DNA of 64,000 nucleotides from Aquatica leii (Eukaryota > Arthropoda > Insecta > Coleoptera > Lampyridae). The position numbers were made by a program, and so were the translations under genes. This document shows positions 57,265 through 64,000 of this stretch, piece by piece. A model generated the notes under the pieces. That model was not told the DNA's origin, searched no databases, and saw only the letters and a program-made list of their open reading frames with translations. Position 1 is the stretch's first letter, and each line of letters begins with the position of its first letter. Where the stretch lies: positions 1,302,001 through 1,366,000 of the forward strand of contig CM069432.1 in assembly GCA_035610365.1 (NCBI GenBank), given 5' to 3'.

Positions 57265-57762
57265 AAAACTTGCAAGCAATTGAACACCAAGGAACAACCT
57301 AAAACAGAAGAACTGCCCAATTCACTGCTAAGCATCCCATATGTCAATGGTTTATCAGAATCAATAAAACGTATAGGGAAAAGCTACAACTTAAATACAG
57401 TGTTCAAATCATCGACCACCATTAGGAGTATAATTTCCAACACAAAGCCACAAACAAGTCGAGATTCCCAAAACTGTATTTACCAAGTTCCATGTGAATG
57501 TGGCAAGTCATACGTGGGGGAAACTAAAAGACCACTTGACATCAGACTGAAAGAACATCAGACGCACACACAGAGAGGAGAGACTTCTAAGTCCGGCATC
57601 GCGCAACATTCGTGGGATAACCAACATCGAATGAAATGGTCGGAAGCAAAAATCATACACAGAGAGGAACATTGGTACAAACGGAAATTTAAAGAAGCGG
57701 CATTCATCAACAACAACAAAGAAATTTTTAGCCAGTCAAGTGTCGAGATAAGCAACATATAG
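57265..57762 (+). pseudogene. PLE C-terminal protein part, copy D
   Basis: The frame covers the RT thumb end and the GIY-YIG domain: EELPNSLLSIPYVNGLSESI, STTIRSIISNTKPQ, CIYQVPCECGKSYVGETKR and KSGIAQHSWDNQHRMKW. An in-frame TAG at 57760-57762 replaces the Trp codon of SNIW, 14 codons before the normal end. 5'-truncated where it meets copy C. Confidence 0.9.
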
Positions 57763-57901
57763 AAACCACTAATCGAACCTCTAAAACAACTTAGACTTCA
57801 CTAAGTAATTTTGTTAATTAATTTGTTACGCTAAGTTGATTTTGTACGCTTGAACGCTTCATCGAACATGTCTTTAGTATATAAGCTCCAATAGTTTCTA
57901 A

Positions 57902-57982
57902 GTTTGTTAGTATTCACTTGATGACGATTGCAGATATCACAGCAATCGAAACGTTGTGTATATTCGTTTGAAAATAATAAAC
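57902..57982 (+). ncRNA. Hammerhead-like motif with core mutation in PLE copy D
   Basis: Same layout as the other copies, but the core reads TTGATGA (57918-57924) where the others have CTGATGA. C3 is invariant in active hammerheads, so this copy should be inactive. Confidence 0.6.
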
Positions 57983-58059
57983 AATGAAAGTTCAGCAGAA
58001 TGTTATTACTTCGCATCAAGCAACATTGTTTAATACATACAAACAAAAGTTTAAATATG

Positions 58060-60177
58060 TTCTGTTATATAGAAAATTCCATACACAAAGCCAGAAATTC
58101 AATTTTTCTTTCTTCCAAAGTAGTCGACTATTAGTACCTCTACATATAAATTCTAAATTTTTTTATCTGCATCTAAGCAAATTTTGAACAATATTAATAC
58201 TAATTGTATTCCTATCTAAATTTAGATTTTAATCTACATAAACTACCTGTGACATTAAAAACTAAAAAAGGATAGCAGAACATTCTAGATGAGTCGAAAT
58301 TTACACAAATCGGTAATTGAATTTAAGCTATATTTAAAAACATAGTTGGCTGTGTTTGATAATCTTCTATACGTAAATAATTAATTTATATTTTACATAA
58401 TAACTACGTTTTAATCAATGTTTTTCTAAATAAACACCCCAAATTAGTCTTAAATTAAACAAATAATTATAGAAAATTTGTAAAACACATTAGAAGGAAT
58501 AATGCAGAAAATTAATGTAAAATAGTCAAAAATATTGAATGCAAATATAATATGTGCAGTAGAATTACCTAATTATACAAAATTTGCTAAAATTAATCTT
58601 ACCATGCACAAAACTAACACAATTTTTGCGACACGAACACTTTAAGAAACGACGCGTACGCGACTCGCGGCGATCTACGACATTAAGGTAAAACAGACGA
58701 CTTGATTGTGTTAAAGAAATTAAAGTGAGAACGTGTATGTTTTACATTAGAATAAATAGGAACATTGTCATAACCATCAACTAATTCAAATTCAATTTAT
58801 ATTCTTCATGTACCGGTTACCATTAAAGGGCATTCGTTTAAAATATCTAGAAGTTAAGCAATTGTTGAAGCTAATTGATTTGATTCTTGTCTTGTGGGCG
58901 ATACAACTTTTAAATTCTTGCCGCAGGAAATATCTTTTATTTGTGTTTAAATAAATACGTACATAAATTTGGTGTTACACTTAAAATAATTTTACATGGC
59001 CATATTGAGGATTGAATCATAAAGATGATTCCGTTTTTGGAAAGTTAAAATTTAAAGAACGTCAGTCGACCACCAGAAGACTGTTAACAGAAGTGTCACC
59101 TAGTTATAATGAATTTTATATAGATATATGTATGACGATTATTTACTCATAATAAGTCTGCAGTCTGCTTGTTTAGTTAAGCTTAAACACAATTAAATAC
59201 TCAAGATAGTCAAAAATACCATAACCATTATACAAAAGGAGTACAAAATTAGAGAACGCGTTGTTATTTGCTTCAATCAAACCTTGGTATAATTTGGTCT
59301 ACGGTCGAATCTCTTCTTATTCTGATACTTAGCTAAAAAACTTTCAGAAAACTACCGCAATCGGCTCAAGAGTTGCATTCCAAAATCTATTAAAAAATTT
59401 TTTTTTTAAATAAATTCCAATGAAAAGTCAACCTCGCCACACTCAAAAGAAGCGACGATCAAAGGTCTCTGTAATGAAAGCCAGAGATTTAGATTATTTT
59501 GACCCCGTTTAGCTCTCACAACTATTTTATAGTCAGGATTTAAAAACAGAAGCTTTATAAAAAAGCCTCAGCTAAATCATAGGAGAACGTAGAACTAACA
59601 ATATTGGACGAAGTCGAACTATCTCATTCATATGTAGGGTGTTGCTCACTTGCTTCAATTAGACAGTGACTTTTGAGAAAAGATAATAACAGTTATAAAG
59701 ATACAAGGTGTTAAAAAATTATAGGATTTTAATAACGCCCAAAATAAAACAGAACCATAAACAGAAAAATCTTTGTTGGATTATTTTTTAGATAAGGCTA
59801 CTAAGATCATGCACTTACTGACAAGATTTTATCAGCTCTTACTTGAGCGTAATGCAAACTCTGATCAACTGTAGTCCAAAAACACATACACAAACTTAAA
59901 AAGTTGGTACTTTTTTAGGCTTTCATAAGCAAAAGCGGTTTAAGTTATTAGTAGATACGCAAACGCCAAGATTTAAACAAGGACCGAACTGAAAATTAAA
60001 AAAACTAGACCATTTCTGTCTATAGGAACCGAAACAGGAACTGCAATTTTAAAAAACTTTAAGTAAAACCCGAATTGTACCGGAGCCGTTATTACGATTT
60101 TTGATTAATGCTAGAAACATCTGAAAACGCCATTGCTGACTAAAGCAGATTGTTATCATAACTTAAAAATGAACCTT
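58060..60177. other. A+T-rich stretch; leader-like repeat at 58590-58670
   Basis: 58590-58670 (minus) is the partner of 48815-48895. No coding frame of note and no further family recognised. Confidence 0.4.
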
Positions 60178-60193
60178 ATTATTATTATTTTAT
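60178..60193 (-). repeat. (TAA)n tail of the LINE
   Basis: Minus strand TAAAATAATAATAATAA directly after the 3' untranslated region. Confidence 0.8.
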
Positions 60194-60259
60194 CTATGGG
60201 TGGTCCCAATATGGTCCCGGCATTGCGACCTGTAGGTCTATTGTGCTCCCCGATGTTTT

Positions 60260-63200
60260 CTATTCTTCTAGAATACCGGTATCTTTGACAAAGTCAAGGA
60301 TTTCAGAAAGGCGAATCTTTGTTACTTTTTCTTGTGTAATCTTTTCATTTCCAAGTAGGCGTTCCCTTGCCCTTCTGAATGCTTTACAGTGGCAGATGAC
60401 GTGGTATGGGGTTTCTTCCTCCTCACCACAACTCCTGCATAACGGACTATCAGTCAGTCCTATTTTATGCAGGTGTTTGTTTAAACGACAGTGGCCTGTC
60501 ACCATCTCTGTCGCAAGTATGATCTTCGTCCTACTTAACTTTAAGATGAACGTTGCTAAGCCCCCGTCGGGGGTTTCCAAAAAGACCTTAGAATGATCCT
60601 GTCCTGGGACTGTCGACCAGTGTCTGCAGTGCTCTTTCGTGAGTATTGCTTGAATCTCCTGTTTGGCTGTGTTGTATGTAATCCCACAACCCGGTTCAGG
60701 GCCTATGAGTGGTTTCGCGCTTGTCGCCCTGGCAAGCCCGTCAGCAACCTGGTTACCCGCGATTCCCGCATGCCCAGGTGCCCACACTAGTGTAACTGCA
60801 TTACACTTACCTAGTGCGTTTAGCATTTGTGTGCATTCAAGTACTAGCCCTGAGTTCACCACATATGATTCTAATGCTACAATCGCTGCTTTGCTGTCTG
60901 TGACTATAAAGATTCTCCTTTTAGAAAGGTTCTCTTTTAATAGTTGAGCAGATGCTGTCAGGATTGCATACACCTCGGCTTGGAACACGGTCGCTTTTGA
61001 CCTTGGCTTACAGAGATTCTGCGGTCCTGTCTATTGCTCCCGTACACTCCAGAGCCAGTGCCCTTAGTGGTTTTTGAGCCATCTGTGTAATACACGATTC
61101 CATTCAGCATTGTTTTGTTGGAATTGTTCTCCCAATCGTAACGGGTGGGGATTGTCGTCTTAAACAGTTTAATAGGACAAATTGTTTTGGGTATTCTCTC
61201 AGTTATAATACTGAGGTTTTTGTCTTTAGAGATCTCGTCAAAGATGGTCGAATGCCCCACCGTTGACGATCCCTTCTCGCCGTTGACTCTCAGGCGGTAT
61301 GTCCCTCTGAGTGCCTCTGTCCTAATTACTAGGTGTAGTGGCGGCAGGTCTAGGAGAGTCTCCATGGCTGCCGTCGGGGTGGTTATCATTGCCCCCGTGA
61401 TTCCAAGGCAAGCTTTGCGCTGTACCTTGCTGAGTGTCTGTATGGCTTTCTGGGTGTAGGTCCTATGCCACCACACCAGTGACGCGTACGTAATGATCGG
61501 TCTGATTATTTGAGTGTACAATCAGTGGGTTATCTTTGGAGATAAGCCCCACCTGCTTCCGATCGCTCGCCTGCAAGCCCACAATGACTTGGTGGCTTTG
61601 TTCGCTATTCTCTCTAGGTGTGGTTTGAAGGTTAGCCTCTAGTCTAATGTTACGTCCATGTATTTACCTTCCCTCACTACCTGTAGCTTGGTTCCGTACA
61701 TTGCTATGCTCTTTACCTTTGTCGGGTCTTTCCTTCGTGAGAAGAGAATGAGGTTTGTTTTTGCCGGATTGACCGACAACCTCTCTTCTCTACACCACCG
61801 TTCAACTAGATTTAAGGCTCCCTGCATCACAACTGATACGGTCTCTTCAAATCTGCCACGTACCACAATCACTATGTCGTCGGCGTAGCCAACCGTGTTG
61901 TAGCCTGCCTCACTTAATTGCTTCAGCAGTCTGTCTACCACCAAACACCACAGTAACGGGGAGAGAATGCTCCTCTGCAGACATCCTCGTGCAGCACTCA
62001 CCGCTACAGAGTCGTTATTAAGCGGGGCTGTAATGTTTCTATGTCTTAGCATGGTATCAATCTATCTACCCACGGTAGTATGTAGCCCTTTGCTTTTCAT
62101 AGCAGTTTTAATCGATTCTAGAGAGGTATTATCAAACGCCTCCTCTATATCTAAAAACGCCCCCAGAACCACTTCCTTGCAGAAGATCGCCCTTTCGGCT
62201 GCGTCCACTACTCTGTGGACGGCAAGTTTACCAGGATTTACCTGGTTGATAGGCACATATTTACTGATGGGATCAGGCCCCAGCACCTTGTCCCTAATGT
62301 GTCGCTCAATAAGTTTCTCCAATAGTTTGAGGAGAAATGACGTTAGACTGATGGGTCTAAACGACTTAGCTAGGACGTATGAGTCCCGCCCAGGTTTGGG
62401 TATAAATACGACTTTTACGTCCCTCTACGCCATAGGTATGTATCCCAGGGCAACGCTTGCCCTTAGTAATGTACATAATGTAAGGGCTAGCAGGTCTAAG
62501 CCTCGATGTAATAGAGCAGGGAAAATTCCATCCATCCCTGGGGATTTGTATAGATGAAAAATTTTTACTGCCCACCTAATTTTGATTAGGTTCACTATCT
62601 GACGAGCTAGAACCCAATCTGTCCTGTTCTCCCTCGAGAGGGGTTCCAGAGTTGTTGATACGCTAGCGTCAGATTTGGTGAGGGTTTTTGATCCCGGAAA
62701 ATGTGACTAGAGCAGAAGCTCCAAGGTCTCCTTCACGGTCATTGTGTAACCCCCCACACTTTTCGTCAAGGAACCGATTCTAGCTTCTGTTCCTTCTTGT
62801 AAAGCTTTTTGGAGTCTCGCACCTTTTGGAATCTGTTCGATTTTCTCGCAGTGCCTCCTCTACGAGTCACGTTTTGCCTTTCTTATGGCCTTATTGTATT
62901 CGGTGAGTGTGGTTCGGTATGAATCCCATTCCCCGGTGTTTTTTGCTTTATTAAAGAGCTTTTCTATCTGAGACCGCAATCGAGAGAGTCCCTCATGCCA
63001 CCAGGGCATTTTACTTGACGTTCTTTTCTCTTTGGCGGGACAACTTGCCCCATAGGCGTCTATGATGGGTCATGCGAAGGTTTTTTTCCATGGTCTCTAA
63101 TCCCGCCGAGTCATTGACCGCGTCGGGGCAGTTCTCGAGCTTGACCTTTAGGTTCTCTCTATAGAGGTCCCAATTGGTTCTCCTCGGATTTCTGTATACG

Positions 63201-63899
63201 GCCATTGCCGCTTCGCTTGACTCAATGTCGCAGCGAATATATCTATGGTCAGATAGCGATGGTTCTTCCGACACATGCTATTTGTGTACTGAGCTGCAGG
63301 CAGTCACAGTTCCAAATGTTATATCAATTGCCTCTCTTCGTCGAATATTGACGAAGGTCGGCTCATTGCCTACGTTGGCCACCTCTAGATTTTTATTAAT
63401 AATATAATCTAGGAGAGACTCACCTCTTTTGTTGATGTCCGTGCTGCCTCACACAGTGTGATGCGCATTGCCATCGCATCCGAGGAGGATTTGCCATCTT
63501 TTCCGCTGACAGTGGTCCACCAGTTTGGAGACTTCTTTGGTTGGTGGTGGATTTGGTTAGTTGTAGGGGAGGTATGCGGATCCGAGCGAAAAGGAGCTAG
63601 TCCCTTTCGCTGCCATCCCTTTTCATTGTTAGCGTCACTGCCGCCAAGTCTCTGCAACAGAATTCCCAAAGTGGCAGTAGTTTAACGCTATCTCTAGCTA
63701 TAATGCACGATCTGGGATTGGTTTTGGTTGGCTCAGCAATGAGCCGCGCTCCTCTTAATCCCAGACCTCGTATTTGCCCTTTAAAAGTCCAAGGTTCTTG
63801 TACCAGGGCTACATCAATATGATGTTTATTCATATAAGCACAGAGGGCAGCAGATGCCGCCCTACTGTGATGCAGGTTTCTTTGAACAAGTTTAACCAT
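60260..63899 (-). pseudogene. LINE ORF2: endonuclease, reverse transcriptase, RNase H
   Basis: Starts MVKLVQRNLHHSRAASAAL at 63899. The apurinic-type endonuclease follows (VALVQEPWTFKGQIRGL) and extends, with frame changes, to about 63000 (SDHRYIRCDI near 63260). RT fingers read KYVPINQVNPGKLAVHRVVD near 62270; palm A reads GAFLDIEEAFDNTS near 62130; the catalytic VGYADDIVIVV is near 61890. RNase H starts at YYTDGSKTT near 61085 and includes VTDSKAAIVALE near 60890 and WAPGHAGIAGNQVADGLAR near 60770. The end has CRSCGEEEETPYHVICHC near 60430 and a stop at 60260. There are stops or shifts between 63600 and 63400, around 62570-62320, at 62055 and near 61000. The known role is target-primed reverse transcription; this copy is inactive. 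Confidence 0.88.
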
Positions 63900-64000
63900 T
63901 TAAACCTGTATCTACCAACTGGGGTGCAATGGATGACGCAGTGGGCTGTGGTTCCTCTGAGGGCCCCTCAATCACTGTCGTTTCTTCGCACTCTATACTG
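63892..64000 (-). CDS. LINE ORF1, C-terminal end (partial)
   Basis: The minus-strand frame reads SIECEETTVIEGPSEEPQPT and ends VDTGLNG with TAA at 63894-63892. The stop overlaps the ORF2 start by 8 nt (ATGGTTAA). Only an acidic, Pro-rich tail is visible; the RNA-binding part would lie outside the window. Confidence 0.6.
   Translation of the reverse strand, partial: SIECEETTVIEGPSEEPQPTASSIAPQLVDTGLNG

Larger units (their letters stand above)
54892..58046. mobile_element. Head-to-head pair of Penelope-like elements (copies C and D) with one target duplication
   Basis: Copy C (minus, 54892 to about 57260) and copy D (plus, about 57265-58046) meet at their 5' ends, and both outer ends are PLE 3' tails with hammerhead motifs. 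The 13-bp repeat AAGTTTAAATATG lies at 54879-54891 and 58047-58059, outside the pair, so the two copies entered as one unit. Confidence 0.88.
60178..64000 (-). mobile_element. Non-LTR retrotransposon of I/LOA type (3' 3.8 kb, runs off the window)
   Basis: ORF1 end, endonuclease, reverse transcriptase, RNase H and a final CCHC motif in one minus-strand order, ending in a (TAA)n tail at 60193-60178. The RNase H domain together with the TAA tail points to the I/LOA group and away from RTE or CR1. ORF2 has several frameshifts. The 5' part lies beyond 64000. Confidence 0.88.

Noticed and set aside
60243..62557. Several plus-strand frames over 75 residues
   Set aside because: All are antisense to the LINE ORF2 domains and have no motifs of their own.

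Overview
The window looks like an A+T-rich insect nuclear genome, probably a beetle. It holds an array of four closely related odorant-binding-protein-like genes of the 'minus-C' type, spread through a dense mixture of retroelements and DNA transposons. The beetle assignment is an inference from the minus-C expansion and the transposon mix; no marker in the window proves it. There are no rRNA, CRISPR or bacterial-type features.

Host genes: four two-exon genes on the + strand (529-1008, 13980-14458, 30365-30849, 39215-39697) encode small secreted helical proteins of 142-144 residues. Each has a signal peptide, and the four cysteines have identical spacing (33/47/17 residues) in all four. Introns are 48-56 bp, always in phase 0 after codon 16. 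All four share a compact promoter: GATAACC, 18-19 bp to a TATA box, then 37-41 bp to the ATG. Genes 1 and 2 are a recent segmental duplication with flanks; genes 3 and 4 are older paralogues.

Mobile elements, left to right: a 5'-truncated Penelope-like element (PLE) with a target-site duplication (1090-1733) and a second PLE family (1880-2700); an almost intact Ty3/gypsy element with near-identical LTRs and a textbook -1 frameshift heptamer (5376-10195); Tc/mariner-like transposase remnants (10820-11690, inverted relative 20760-21455); a BEL/Pao integrase scrap (12535-12660); an RTE-type LINE 3' end with a GAA tail (14827-15435); a 2.5-kb transposon with terminal inverted repeats and a Cys-rich ORF I cannot place in a superfamily (15830-18334); fold-back elements (19831-20180, 23336-23545, 36047-36227) and a hAT-type MITE with a perfect 8-bp duplication (24218-24457). 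Then come decayed gypsy elements (31104-36010, 39718-42466, 45180-46130, 51410-54760), PLE copies with hammerhead-ribozyme-like ends (36228-38230 and the head-to-head pair 54892-58046), a third PLE family (49850-50760), pogo/Tigger and jerky-like transposase remnants (42560-43920, 50920-51390), an isolated LTR with primer-binding site (47261-47801), and an RNase H-bearing LINE of the I/LOA type running off the right edge (60178-64000).

The host genes probably act outside the cell as carriers of small hydrophobic ligands. The remaining sequence is a layered record of transposition. In several places the order of events can be read: the gene 1/2 duplication predates the PLE insertion beside gene 1, because the gene 2 flank preserves the empty site. 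All homology statements come from reading translations and recognising family motifs, without database searches; identities are by-eye estimates.
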